Below are positions 1 to 8,744 of a stretch of 64,000 bases of DNA, piece after piece (positions within the stretch are counted from its first letter, which is position 1; the number at the start of each line of letters is the position of its first letter). Below the pieces are notes generated by a model. That model was not told the origin of the DNA and made no database searches. It worked only from the letters and a program-made list of their open reading frames with translations. This DNA comes from CAVQWT01 sp963717705. GTDB lineage: Bacteria > Pseudomonadota > Gammaproteobacteria > Burkholderiales > Casimicrobiaceae. Both the position numbers and the translations under genes were made by a program. The stretch covers positions 1-64,000 of the forward strand of contig CAVQWT010000004.1 of the NCBI GenBank assembly GCA_963717705.1, given 5' to 3'.

Positions 1-278
1 AAGGCCAGAAGCAGGCGGAGATCAACCAGGCGCAGGGACACGCTGCGGCGATCATCGCGATCGGCGATGCGAACGCGAAGTCGATCGGCCAGGTCGCCGA
101 GGCAATCGAGTCGCCGGGCGGAATACAGGCGGTCAACCTGAAGGTGGCCGAGCAGTACGTCGCGGCGTTCGCTGGTCTCGCCAGGACCGGCAACACGCTG
201 ATCGTGCCGTCCAACCTGTCGGACCTCGCGGGGCTGGTGTCGGCGGCGACGACAGTGTTCAAGGCGCAGTCGAAATGA
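1..278 (+). CDS. SPFH/band-7 (stomatin/paraslipin-like) protein, C-terminal fragment
   Basis: The window opens inside this gene; 91 codons up to the TGA at 276-278 are visible. The fragment begins with an Ala/Gln/Glu-rich coiled-coil stretch (QKQAEINQAQGHAAAI) and ends with a conserved tail (AEQYVAAFAGLARTGNTLIV, then PSNLSDLAGLV), as in QmcA/YbbK-type stomatin-like proteins. These are membrane-anchored oligomeric scaffolds linked to membrane quality control. The N-terminal membrane anchor and band-7 domain lie outside the window. The family is clear from the tail, but which paralogue cannot be decided. Confidence 0.8.
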   Translation, partial: GQKQAEINQAQGHAAAIIAIGDANAKSIGQVAEAIESPGGIQAVNLKVAEQYVAAFAGLARTGNTLIVPSNLSDLAGLVSAATTVFKAQSK

Positions 279-327
279 GCCGGGGTCGCGCCGCGTCGCG
301 CAGTTCCCGCATCGAGGGAGCGGAATC

Positions 328-1104
328 ATGCAGCTGAGCGGAGGCAGCTTCGTCGTCACCGGCGGGGCTTCGGGATTGGGCGCGGCGACCGCGCGGATGA
401 TCGCGGGCGGCGGCGGAAACGTCGTCATCGCCGACGTCAAGGAGGCCGAGGGGGGCGCGCTCGCGAAGGAGCTCGGCGCCGCGGCGCGTTTCGTGCGCAC
501 CGACGTGACGGACGAGACGAGCGCGAAGGCGGCGATCGCCGCGGCGGTCGACGGCTTCGGCGCGGCGACGAAGCTGCGCGGCCTGGTCAACTGCGCCGGC
601 ATCGTCCACGGCGAGAAGCTCGTCGGCAAGGACGGGCCGCACGCGCTCGCGAGCTTCGCCCGGACCATCGGCATCAACCTCGTCGGCTCGTTCAATCTGG
701 CGCGGCTCGCCGCCGACGCCATGACGCGCAACGAGCCCGACGCCGGCGGCGAGCGCGGCGTCGTCGTCTTCACCGCGTCGGTGGCCGCGTTCGACGGCCA
801 GATCGGGCAGGCCGCGTACAGCGCGTCGAAGGGTGGGCTGGTCGCGATGACGCTGCCGCTGGCGCGCGAGCTCGCGCGCTTCGGCATCCGCGTGATGACG
901 GTCGCGCCGGGCATCTTCCGGACGCCGATGATGTCGAGCCTCGCGCCCGACGTGCAGGACGCGCTCGGGAAGATGGTGCCGTTTCCGTCGCGTCTCGGCC
1001 GGCCCGAGGAGTTCGCGTCGCTGGTGGCCGAGATCCTGCGCAATCCGATGCTCAACGGCGAGGTGATCCGCCTCGATGGTGCGATCCGCATGGCGCCGAA
1101 GTGA
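328..1104 (+). CDS. short-chain dehydrogenase/reductase (3-hydroxyacyl-CoA dehydrogenase type)
   Basis: A 258-residue classical SDR. The NAD-binding motif TGGASGLG is near residues 11-18, NCAGIV near 88, and the catalytic serine and YxxxK (YSASK) fall near residues 150-170. The PG motif follows (APGIFRTPMM) and the C-terminus carries the usual LNGEVIRLDGAIRM. The sequence resembles type II 3-hydroxyacyl-CoA dehydrogenases (HSD17B10-like) used in beta-oxidation; this substrate is inferred from family resemblance. A GGGAG ribosome-binding site lies 8 bases before the ATG. It starts 49 bases after the SPFH gene and may be co-transcribed with it. Confidence 0.85.
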   Translation: MQLSGGSFVVTGGASGLGAATARMIAGGGGNVVIADVKEAEGGALAKELGAAARFVRTDVTDETSAKAAIAAAVDGFGAATKLRGLVNCAGIVHGEKLVGKDGPHALASFARTIGINLVGSFNLARLAADAMTRNEPDAGGERGVVVFTASVAAFDGQIGQAAYSASKGGLVAMTLPLARELARFGIRVMTVAPGIFRTPMMSSLAPDVQDALGKMVPFPSRLGRPEEFASLVAEILRNPMLNGEVIRLDGAIRMAPK

Positions 1105-1174
1105 TCGGGGCCGGCGCGGCGGCGGCTGGCGGCGCGCCGGACGCCTGCCGGCCGGCGCCGCAATCCCGGCAGCG

Positions 1175-1828
1175 TCAGTCGCGCCGCACGAGGGCCAGCG
1201 CCGCGACGGTCATCGCGACGAAGAACACCAGCGTCCACGCGGGGATGCCGAGGTCCAGGAACAGCCAGCCAGCCTCGGCGCATTCGCCGCTGCCCCCGAA
1301 CACCTTGCCGATGACATCGGTGAAAGGCAGCGACTCGAGCATGTAGTCGAGACTCATCCCGCAGGACGCGACTGTCCCGCGGGGCTGCGCCTGGATCCAG
1401 ACGTGGCGCGCGGCAACTGCCACGCCGATGCCGCCGGCGACGCAGGCGAGGCCCGCGTACACCGCGGCGCCGATGCGTCCGGGATTGTGCAGACCCGCGA
1501 TGAGGAAGATGACGCCCATCGCGATCACGATCATCCGCTGGACCACGCACAGCGGGCAGGGGTCGAGCTGCAGTCCGTATTGCAGCCACAGCGCCCAACC
1601 CATCAGACCCGCGCACACCGCGGCGCCGAGCAGGTAGGCGGGCCGCCGCGCCGGCAGGATCAGCAGCGTCAGCGCCGTCACGGCGCCGGTCATGACGGCG
1701 ATCCGGTAGACGGTCTGGCCGAACGAAGAGGCGTCCCCGAAAAAGCGCCCGACGGCCTCGCCGGCGAACAGACCGACCGCGGCGGCAAGCAGCAGCCATG
1801 GCCACGGAATTGCGGAATATCGCGTCAT
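1175..1828 (-). CDS. dsbB: disulfide bond formation protein B (DsbB)
   Basis: An inner-membrane quinone reductase that reoxidises periplasmic DsbA. The first redox pair is the CPLC motif (C91, C94) followed by QR; the second periplasmic pair is C157 and C184, spaced as in DsbB. Four hydrophobic segments surround these motifs. At 217 residues it is about 45 longer than usual, and the extra N-terminal part is hydrophobic and could hold one or two more membrane segments. An internal ATG at 1693 would give a conventional protein of about 172 residues, so the start is uncertain. It lies downstream of the crystallin-like gene on the same strand. Confidence 0.85.
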   Translation of the reverse strand: MTRYSAIPWPWLLLAAAVGLFAGEAVGRFFGDASSFGQTVYRIAVMTGAVTALTLLILPARRPAYLLGAAVCAGLMGWALWLQYGLQLDPCPLCVVQRMIVIAMGVIFLIAGLHNPGRIGAAVYAGLACVAGGIGVAVAARHVWIQAQPRGTVASCGMSLDYMLESLPFTDVIGKVFGGSGECAEAGWLFLDLGIPAWTLVFFVAMTVAALALVRRD

Positions 1829-1877
1829 CCTGCGCGGTCACCTGTGACGGAGCGTGGTCCCGGAGGACGTCGTCCCG

Positions 1878-2852
1878 CTACTGCTGCGGGGCCCACATCG
1901 GGTTTTGCTGGTACGGATAGTCGCCCGAGATGCGGCGCCCCGACGATATCCGGTTGGTGAGGCCGTACGGCAGGCTGGGGTAGTCGCCGGGGCCGAAGGT
2001 GCGACATTCGCCCTGGAAATTGGCATCGCTGCAGAACACCCAGTAGCCGCCCTCGACGCGCAGCGACGACGCGCGGTCGTTGAAGCCCGAGTTGTCCAGG
2101 TTGGCCGCCACCTGGTTGTCGATGACGAACCGGCGGCCGGTCAGGTTGGCGCCTTCGAACAGGACGGCCCGCGAGCCGGAGCCCCAGTTGCCGCCTCCGC
2201 CACCGCCGCTCCACCCACCGCCGCCGGCACCCCCGCCGCCGACCGTCCGCAGCGAGCTCACGCGTCCGGACAGGCCTCCCAGGTTGTCATAGCGTCCGGG
2301 TCCGTAGACCTGGCAGCCGCCGCCGTAGTTGGCGTCGTTGCAGAGTTCCCAGGTGCCCGAGTTGACGATCATCGAGGTCGCGCGGTCGTTGAACTGGCCG
2401 TGGAGATTGTCGATGTTGCCGTTCACCGCAAAGCTGCCGCCGTTGAAATTCAACGAGTCGTAGAGCACGACGCGGCCCGCGCCGGCGCCGCCACCACCAC
2501 CACCGCCCCAACCGCCGCCGGCGCCGCCTTCGCCCTCCCAGCCCAGTTCGCGGATCGAGGACACGGCGTCGTTGAGGCCCATCGAGCCCAGCGACGGGTA
2601 GCTGCCCGGGCCCAGCGTGACGCAGCGGCCGCGGAAGTACGCGTCGGAGCAGATGCTCCAGCTGTTGCCGCGGACGACGGCCGACGAGGCGAAGTCGTTG
2701 AACCCGACGTCGTTGAGATTCGAAACGCTGTTCGACGCACGGAAGGTCCGGCCGCTGTAGTTGTCGTTCTCGAACAGCACGATTTCGGCGGTCGCGAGGC
2801 CCGCGCCGCCGAGCGCCATCAACGCGAGCGCGAATTGCCGGAACCTTCTCAT
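1878..2852 (-). CDS. secreted beta/gamma-crystallin-domain protein with three repeats
   Basis: About 324 residues, starting at an ATG with GGAG 8 bases upstream and an N-terminal signal peptide (MRRFRQFALALMALGGAGLATA). Three beta/gamma-crystallin-like domains follow, each beginning with (V/L)FE or LYD and containing Greek-key features (FNDRASS), a conserved WxxCxDAxFxGxC segment and GPGxYPSL. Gly-rich linkers of about 25 residues, consisting largely of G and W, separate the domains. Bacterial members often bind calcium and are secreted or surface proteins. The paired cysteines in each repeat suggest disulfides, which fits the neighbouring dsbB. A longer in-frame start at 2918 would precede the signal peptide and is less likely. 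Confidence 0.85.
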   Translation of the reverse strand: MRRFRQFALALMALGGAGLATAEIVLFENDNYSGRTFRASNSVSNLNDVGFNDFASSAVVRGNSWSICSDAYFRGRCVTLGPGSYPSLGSMGLNDAVSSIRELGWEGEGGAGGGWGGGGGGGAGAGRVVLYDSLNFNGGSFAVNGNIDNLHGQFNDRATSMIVNSGTWELCNDANYGGGCQVYGPGRYDNLGGLSGRVSSLRTVGGGGAGGGGWSGGGGGGNWGSGSRAVLFEGANLTGRRFVIDNQVAANLDNSGFNDRASSLRVEGGYWVFCSDANFQGECRTFGPGDYPSLPYGLTNRISSGRRISGDYPYQQNPMWAPQQ

Positions 2853-2919
2853 GTCTGAATCTCCGCTTGTCACGGCCGGGTCGTGGCTGCAGGTGCAGTC
2901 GGCCGCACTCACGACCATT

Positions 2920-4380
2920 TTATCCGAGGTCCGTCGCCTCGGGTCGGCGCGTGGGGATCACCGACTTCAAACCGGCAATCGCGATGGCCTGCGATGTCGC
3001 CGTGCGGACCGGGACGCCTGCCGCCGCGTGAGGCCGTGGCGGCTTGACTTTGGGTTGCGGTTGCCAGCCGTGTGCGAACAGCATCACGGCGAATCCGGCG
3101 GCGTAGGCAATCGCCACCCAGTAGCCGTGGCGCACCCACAGCCGCACCGACCGCGCCTCCGGATACATGTTGGCCAGCGCGACCCCCGCGGACGAGCCGA
3201 ACCACAGCATCGAGCCGCCGAAGCCGACGGCGTAGGCGAGAAAGCCCCAGTCGTAGCCGCCCTGCTTGAGCGCGAGCTCCGTCAGCGGAATGTTGTCGAA
3301 CACCGCCGACACGAAGCCGAGTCCCAGCGCGGTCTGCCACGACGCGACCGGGAGTTTTTCCACCGGCATCATCGACGCGCAACCGACCAGCGAGAGCAGG
3401 AACACCGCGCCCTTGATGGTCTCGGGCAGGACTTCCCAGTCCGGTCGCCGGACGGGCAGCGACATCGCGATCGCGACCCAGACGGCGAAGCCGATGAACG
3501 GGAAGTAGTCTGCGTACTCGGCGAAGCGGAGGTTGATGGTGACGTTCGCGATGATCGCCGACAGCAGGATCAGCAGCACGATGCCGACGCGAAGCCAGTC
3601 GATGTGCGTGCGCTCGTGCACATTGCGGATCATCGGCTGCAGGCGGTGCTGCATCCGCGCCGCCGGGATGCCGCAGATGACCACCGCGACGACGGCCGCG
3701 ATGTAGGCGGGAAACACCTGCAGCGGACTCACGCCGTCGATCCACATCATCGTCGTGGTGGTGTCGCCGACGACGCTGCCCGCGCCGCCGGCGTTGGACG
3801 CGGCGACGATGGCGGCGAGGTAGCCGATGTGCACGTTGGCACGGAAGAGCTGGTGCGCCATCGCGCCGCCGATCAGCGCGGCGGCAATGTTGTCGAGGAA
3901 CGACGACAGCACGAACACCATCAGCAGCAGGGCGAACGCGCCGTACCAGTCGCCCGGGAGCACGCGCGGGAGCGCCAGCGGCACGCGGCTCTTCTCGAAA
4001 TGGCGCGACAGCAGCGCGAAGCCGGTCAGCAGCAGGAACAGGTTGGCGAGGATCACCCACTCGTGCTGAATGTGCGTTGCCAGGCCGGCGAAACCCGGGC
4101 CGGTCTTGAAGCCGGTGAACGCGAGCTTGTAGACGGTGATGACCGCGAGGCCGGTCAGCGCGACCCGCAGCGTGTGGTGGTGGAACAGCGCCACGCCCGC
4201 GAGCGTCAGCGCGAACAGGATGAAGTCGACCGGAATCCCGGCCACGGTCGGGGGGTCCGCGTGCGTCGCGGCGAAGGCGGCGGGCGCGGCGCACGCGGCC
4301 AGCGCCAGCAGCAGCGTGACCGCCCGGGTGCGGCGCAAGGCAGGCAGCGGCGGGCGCCGGGAACGTGGGGCGACGGACAT
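2920..4380 (-). CDS. NhaD-type Na+/H+ antiporter (ArsB/NhaD/CitM permease superfamily)
   Basis: A 486-residue polytopic membrane protein with an N-terminal signal-like hydrophobic stretch and about 12 membrane segments. Diagnostic motifs are SSFLDNIAAALIGG, the SNAGGAGSVVGDTTTTMMW loop, and a second inverted half containing FDNIPLTELAL and GGSMLWFGSSAGVA. These match NhaD antiporters, which exchange cytoplasmic Na+ (or Li+) for protons. ArsB is in the same superfamily, but the GDTTTTMMW stretch favours NhaD. A GAGGAGG ribosome-binding site lies 5 bases before the ATG. It lies 67 bases upstream of the crystallin gene and is transcribed away from the PAS-GGDEF-EAL gene. Confidence 0.85.
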   Translation of the reverse strand: MSVAPRSRRPPLPALRRTRAVTLLLALAACAAPAAFAATHADPPTVAGIPVDFILFALTLAGVALFHHHTLRVALTGLAVITVYKLAFTGFKTGPGFAGLATHIQHEWVILANLFLLLTGFALLSRHFEKSRVPLALPRVLPGDWYGAFALLLMVFVLSSFLDNIAAALIGGAMAHQLFRANVHIGYLAAIVAASNAGGAGSVVGDTTTTMMWIDGVSPLQVFPAYIAAVVAVVICGIPAARMQHRLQPMIRNVHERTHIDWLRVGIVLLILLSAIIANVTINLRFAEYADYFPFIGFAVWVAIAMSLPVRRPDWEVLPETIKGAVFLLSLVGCASMMPVEKLPVASWQTALGLGFVSAVFDNIPLTELALKQGGYDWGFLAYAVGFGGSMLWFGSSAGVALANMYPEARSVRLWVRHGYWVAIAYAAGFAVMLFAHGWQPQPKVKPPRPHAAAGVPVRTATSQAIAIAGLKSVIPTRRPEATDLG

Positions 4381-4731
4381 GAAACCTCCTCACTCCAGGC
4401 CGGCGGGGAGGGCCTGGTCGATCCCGGGAGGATTCTGATCGTTGGGTTCGCCGCGACGGACGCGCATCGCCCCCACCGGCGCGGCGAATGCCCGTCCGGC
4501 TGCGGGCCCGCCGGACGCCCCCTCCCGGAATGCCGTCCAGCGTAAGCCTGTGCCCCGGATTGTAACCGTCCGGGTCGCCGGGACCCGCCGGCCCGCAGGC
4601 ATCCGGGCGGAGCCCCTCCCGATTGTCCCGGCCCGATCCTTGCTTCTGTGTGCGGATCAATTCCGGCCGCCGTGCTGCGGGAACCCTCCCGCGCCACCGG
4701 CCCGGACATCGCCCCTGGAGCGACCGCCGCC
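4381..4731. other. divergent 351-base intergenic region, structured leader of the antiporter
   Basis: No convincing gene is seen. It separates the antiporter (-) from the multi-PAS regulator (+) and must hold both promoters. In the antiporter direction a perfect 7-bp hairpin (CCAGGCC/GGCCTGG, 4395-4417) sits just upstream of the strong GAGGAGG ribosome-binding site, where it could influence translation. There is no run of U after the hairpin, so it is not an ordinary terminator. I could not match the region to a riboswitch consensus by eye. Confidence 0.4.
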
Positions 4732-7700
4732 ATGGCCCTGACGCGATCGCTGACCCGCCTCGAACTCGCCTCGGTCCAGCAGACCATCGGCGAGTCGATC
4801 GAGCGGGACGGCCTGCTTGCGCTTTCCCAGCGCAAGCTGAACGCGCTCGGCCTGCCGCTGGCCTACATCGACCGGCACCAGCGCTACCGCTTCGTCAACC
4901 GGGCGTTCTGCGACTGGATCGCCAAGCGGTCCGAGGACGTGGTCGGCCGGGAGGTCGTCGAGGTCATCGGGCGCGACGTCTACGCGCTCTACCAGGCGTA
5001 CATCGAAGCCGCCCTCGCCGGCGAACGGACGGGTTTCGAACGCCAGCTCGTCTCGCCCGGCCGGCCGACGATCTGGATTCGCGTCGACTACTATCCGGAG
5101 CGCAACGCGCAGGGCCAGGTGCGCGGCTTCCTGGTCACGTACAGCGACGTCGACCACCAGAAGTCGATCGAGCTCGAGGCCGGCCAGCGCGAGCACCGGC
5201 TGCGGCTGGTGACCGACAGCGTCGGATCGCCGATTCTCTACTTCGACCGGCAGCTCAAGGTCCGCTTCGCCAACAAGCCGTTCGCGAGCGGCGTCGGCGC
5301 CGCTCCCGAGGACCTGCTCGGCCACGTGGTGCGCGAGGTGCTCACGCCGGATGCCTACGCCGAGATGCAGGGCTACATCGAGCGGGCGTTCGCCGGTGCC
5401 ACCGTGGCATGGGAGCGCCGGGAGCGCCGGCAGGGGGGCGAGCCGCGCTGGACGAGGGTCACGCTGTTTCCGGACCGCGAGCCCTCGGGCCGCATCGGCG
5501 GCGCGTTCGCGGTGCTCACGGACATCGAGGACGACGTCGTCATCCGGGAGGCGCTGAAATCGCAGCAGGCGCACCTGCGCCTGTTCGCCGACAACATTCC
5601 CGGCCCGATCGCCTACCTCGACCGCGAGCTCAAGTACAACTTCGTCAACCAGGCGTTCGCCAACTGGGTCCGCCGGCCGCAGGACGAGATCTACGGCCGC
5701 GCCCCGGTCGACGTGCTGCCGGCCGACGTGGCGGCGTTCCTGCGGCCGATCCTCGGCCGCGCGCAGGAAGGCGAGAACGTCGAGTACGAGCGCATCGGCG
5801 CGATGCCCGACGGCAGCCGCCGCTGGATGCACGGGCGCGTCGCCCCCGACCTCGACGCCGGCGGCCGCGTGCGCGGCCTGTACTGCACCGAGTATGACAT
5901 CCACGACCTCAAGCTGACCGAGCAGGCGCTGGCGGCGCGGGAGGAGCAGCTGCGCCTGTTCACCGACAACATTCCGGAGCCGGTCGTCTACCTCGACGAC
6001 GAGCGCCGCTACACGTTCGTCAACGAGGCGTTCATCGAGCTCACCGGGCTGTCCCGCGAGCGCGTCCTCGGCACGCCGTCGAGTCACGACGGCGAGGACG
6101 GACCGCTGACCGTCGACTCGTACGTGCAACGGGCGCTCGCGGGCGAGCCGGTGACCTACGAGCGTCCGGCGGTCGACGCGCAGGGCCGCTCGCGCTGGCT
6201 GCGGGCCAGGATCGTGCCGGACTTCAGGTTCGACGGCACGATCAAGGGCGTGTACGTCGTCGGCCACGACATCACCGACCTGAAGCAGGTCCAGGATGCG
6301 CTGGCGGCGCGCGAGTCGCAGCTGCGCGTGATCATGGACGGCGTGCCGGCGCCCGTCGCCTACATCGACCGCGACGAGCACTGCCACTACGTCAACCGCA
6401 CCTTCCTGCAGTACTTCGGCCTGACCGCCGAGCAGGTCGCCGAGCTGCGCCTGCGCGACATCGTCGGCCACGGCATCTACCAGAGCGCGCAGGCGATGCT
6501 GGCGCGGGCGCTCGAGGGCGAATCCACCGCCTTCGACCGGCTGGTGCCCGGTGCCGGCGGGGTCCGGCGCTGGATGACGATCCGCGTGGTCCCCGACACC
6601 GGGCCGTCGGGCGAGGTGCACGGCGCCTTCGTCCTGATGAACGACATCCACGGCCTCAAGCAGGCGCAGGAGGCCCTGCGCGCCTCCGAGGCCGAGCTGC
6701 GGCTGATCATGGACAACGTGCCGGCGCGCGTCGCCTACATCGACGGCGAGTATCGCTACCGCTTCGTGAATCGCCACGAAGAGGAATGGATGGGGGAGAA
6801 CCGCAAGGAGGTGACCGGGCGGCCGGTGGTTGAGATGACCGGACAGCCGCGCTTCGTCCAGCTCGAGCCGCTGTTCGCGCGGGTGCTCGCCGGCGAGACG
6901 GTCGCCACCGAGCTTCTTCTCCCGCAGCACAACGGCGAGCTGCGCTGGGAGCAGATCCACTATGCGCCCAACCGCGACACCGAAGGCAAGGTCATCGGGA
7001 TCTACGCGGTGCACACCGACATCCACGAGGAGAAGCGCAACGAGGAAGCCCTGCGGCGCGCCAACTGGATGCTGTCGTCCCACATCAACAACACGCCGCT
7101 CGCGGTGCTGGAGTGGGATCGCGACTTCAGGCTCGTGCGCTGGTCCCCGCAGGCCGAGAACATCTTCGGCTGGCGTGCCGACGAGGTGCTGGGCATGCCG
7201 CTTTCCGGCAACCCGCTGATCCACGAGTCCGACCGCGAGGCTACGGCGGCAATGCTGGCGAAGCTCGTCGGCGGCGAGGAGCCGCGGGCGACCGGCCTGA
7301 CCCGCAACCACCGGATCGACGGCGAGACGATCTGGTGCGAGTGGTACCACTCGTGCCTGCTCGACGACGCCGGGAAGATCGTGTCGATCCTGTCCTTCGT
7401 GCAGGACGTGAGCTCGCGGATCCAGGCCGAGGAGCGGCTGCAGTACATGGCGACGCGCGACGCCCTGACCGGACTGCCGAACAGGCTGCTGCTGCACGAG
7501 CGTCTGGCGCAGGCGATCGCCCAGGCGCGGCGCTCAGGCCGGCGCGTCGGCGTGCTGTTCATCGACCTCGACCGCTTCAAGAACGTCAACGACACGCTGG
7601 GCCACCGCATCGGCGACGAGCTGCTCAAGCACGTCACGCGGGCGCTGTCGGCGGCGCTGCGCGAGACCGACCTGCTGGCGCGCCTCGGCGGCGACGAGTT

Positions 7701-8736
7701 CATGGTGATCGTCGAGGACTTCGACGATCCCGACGTGCTCGGCCGGATCGCGCAGAAGCTGCAGGACGCGATCGCGCAGCCGTTCCACATCGAGGACCAC
7801 GACATCTACGTCACGTCGTCGATCGGCATCAGCGTCTACCCCGACGACTCGGACGACCCGGAAGAGCTGCTCAAGCATGCCGACGTGGCGATGTACCGGT
7901 CGAAGGAGCTCGGGCGCAACACCTTCCAGTACCTCGACGCCGACCTTGCGCAGCGGCGGGCGCAGCAGCACACGCTGGAGACCGCGCTGCGCGCCGCGCT
8001 CAAGGAGAACGCGCTCAAGCTGCACTACCAGCCGGTGCTGCGCGTCAGCGACCGCGCCGTGATCGGGGCCGAGGCGCTGCTGCGCTGGAGCGACCCGGAG
8101 CACGGCAGCGTGCCGCCGCAGGTGTTCATCCCGCTGGCGGAGGAATCCGGCCTCATCCACTCGCTCGGCGAATGGGTGCTGCGCACCGCGGCCGAGCAGT
8201 GCGTGGCCTGGCGGAACGCCGGGCTGCCGCTGACCGTTTCGGTGAACCTGTCGGCGCGGCAGTTCTACCGCGAGGACCTCGCGCACCGGATCTGCGACAT
8301 CGTGCGCACCGCCGGCTGCGAGCCGTCGTGGATCGAACTCGAGGTGACGGAAACCTCGCTGATGCACGACCTCGACGCCATCCGCAAGGTGCTGCACCGG
8401 CTTCGCGACGACGGCTTCACGGTGGCGATCGACGACTTCGGCACCGGGTACTCGTCGCTGACCCACCTCAAGCACTTCCCGATCGACACGCTGAAGATCG
8501 ACATCTCATTCATCGCCGACCTGGAGACCGATCCGCAGGACGCGGCGATCACCGAGGCGATCATCGGCCTGGCGCGCGGACTCGGCAAGAAGGTCGTCGC
8601 CGAGGGTGTCGGCACCCGCGCGCAGCTCGACTTCCTGCAGCAGCGCGGCTGCGACGCGTTCCAGGGATTCTGGATCAGCCAGCCGCTGCCTGCCGACCGC
8701 TTCGAGACCTTCGTGCGGACGCTGCCGCGACCGTAG
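4732..8736 (+). CDS. multi-PAS GGDEF-EAL protein (cyclic-di-GMP turnover)
   Basis: About 1,334 residues with no membrane segment. Seven tandem PAS domains start near residues 32, 157, 282, 407, 531, 656 and 782, each with a variant of DNIPxPVAYxDxxxRYxFVN. A GGDEF domain follows (LTGLPNR near 910, intact GGDEF near 985), then an EAL domain (EALLRW near 1112, DDFGTGYSS near 1233, KIDISFI, VAEGV). Active-site motifs of both the cyclase and the phosphodiesterase are intact, so either or both activities are possible. The chosen ATG follows GGAG at 4717-4720; in-frame extension to 4648 is possible but lacks support. It is transcribed alone. Confidence 0.9.
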   Translation: MALTRSLTRLELASVQQTIGESIERDGLLALSQRKLNALGLPLAYIDRHQRYRFVNRAFCDWIAKRSEDVVGREVVEVIGRDVYALYQAYIEAALAGERTGFERQLVSPGRPTIWIRVDYYPERNAQGQVRGFLVTYSDVDHQKSIELEAGQREHRLRLVTDSVGSPILYFDRQLKVRFANKPFASGVGAAPEDLLGHVVREVLTPDAYAEMQGYIERAFAGATVAWERRERRQGGEPRWTRVTLFPDREPSGRIGGAFAVLTDIEDDVVIREALKSQQAHLRLFADNIPGPIAYLDRELKYNFVNQAFANWVRRPQDEIYGRAPVDVLPADVAAFLRPILGRAQEGENVEYERIGAMPDGSRRWMHGRVAPDLDAGGRVRGLYCTEYDIHDLKLTEQALAAREEQLRLFTDNIPEPVVYLDDERRYTFVNEAFIELTGLSRERVLGTPSSHDGEDGPLTVDSYVQRALAGEPVTYERPAVDAQGRSRWLRARIVPDFRFDGTIKGVYVVGHDITDLKQVQDALAARESQLRVIMDGVPAPVAYIDRDEHCHYVNRTFLQYFGLTAEQVAELRLRDIVGHGIYQSAQAMLARALEGESTAFDRLVPGAGGVRRWMTIRVVPDTGPSGEVHGAFVLMNDIHGLKQAQEALRASEAELRLIMDNVPARVAYIDGEYRYRFVNRHEEEWMGENRKEVTGRPVVEMTGQPRFVQLEPLFARVLAGETVATELLLPQHNGELRWEQIHYAPNRDTEGKVIGIYAVHTDIHEEKRNEEALRRANWMLSSHINNTPLAVLEWDRDFRLVRWSPQAENIFGWRADEVLGMPLSGNPLIHESDREATAAMLAKLVGGEEPRATGLTRNHRIDGETIWCEWYHSCLLDDAGKIVSILSFVQDVSSRIQAEERLQYMATRDALTGLPNRLLLHERLAQAIAQARRSGRRVGVLFIDLDRFKNVNDTLGHRIGDELLKHVTRALSAALRETDLLARLGGDEFMVIVEDFDDPDVLGRIAQKLQDAIAQPFHIEDHDIYVTSSIGISVYPDDSDDPEELLKHADVAMYRSKELGRNTFQYLDADLAQRRAQQHTLETALRAALKENALKLHYQPVLRVSDRAVIGAEALLRWSDPEHGSVPPQVFIPLAEESGLIHSLGEWVLRTAAEQCVAWRNAGLPLTVSVNLSARQFYREDLAHRICDIVRTAGCEPSWIELEVTETSLMHDLDAIRKVLHRLRDDGFTVAIDDFGTGYSSLTHLKHFPIDTLKIDISFIADLETDPQDAAITEAIIGLARGLGKKVVAEGVGTRAQLDFLQQRGCDAFQGFWISQPLPADRFETFVRTLPRP

Positions 8737-8744
8737 GCGCGGCG

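Noticed and set aside
2200..2540. Tandem DNA repeats or a CRISPR-like array in the crystallin gene
   Set aside because: The repeated GC-rich text encodes Gly-rich linkers within an intact reading frame; there are no regular spacers.
4657..7497. Very long reverse-strand open frame under the multi-PAS gene
   Set aside because: It is the codon-position shadow of a GC-rich gene; its His/Val/Gly/Arg-rich protein has no recognisable domain, while the forward frame encodes clear PAS domains.
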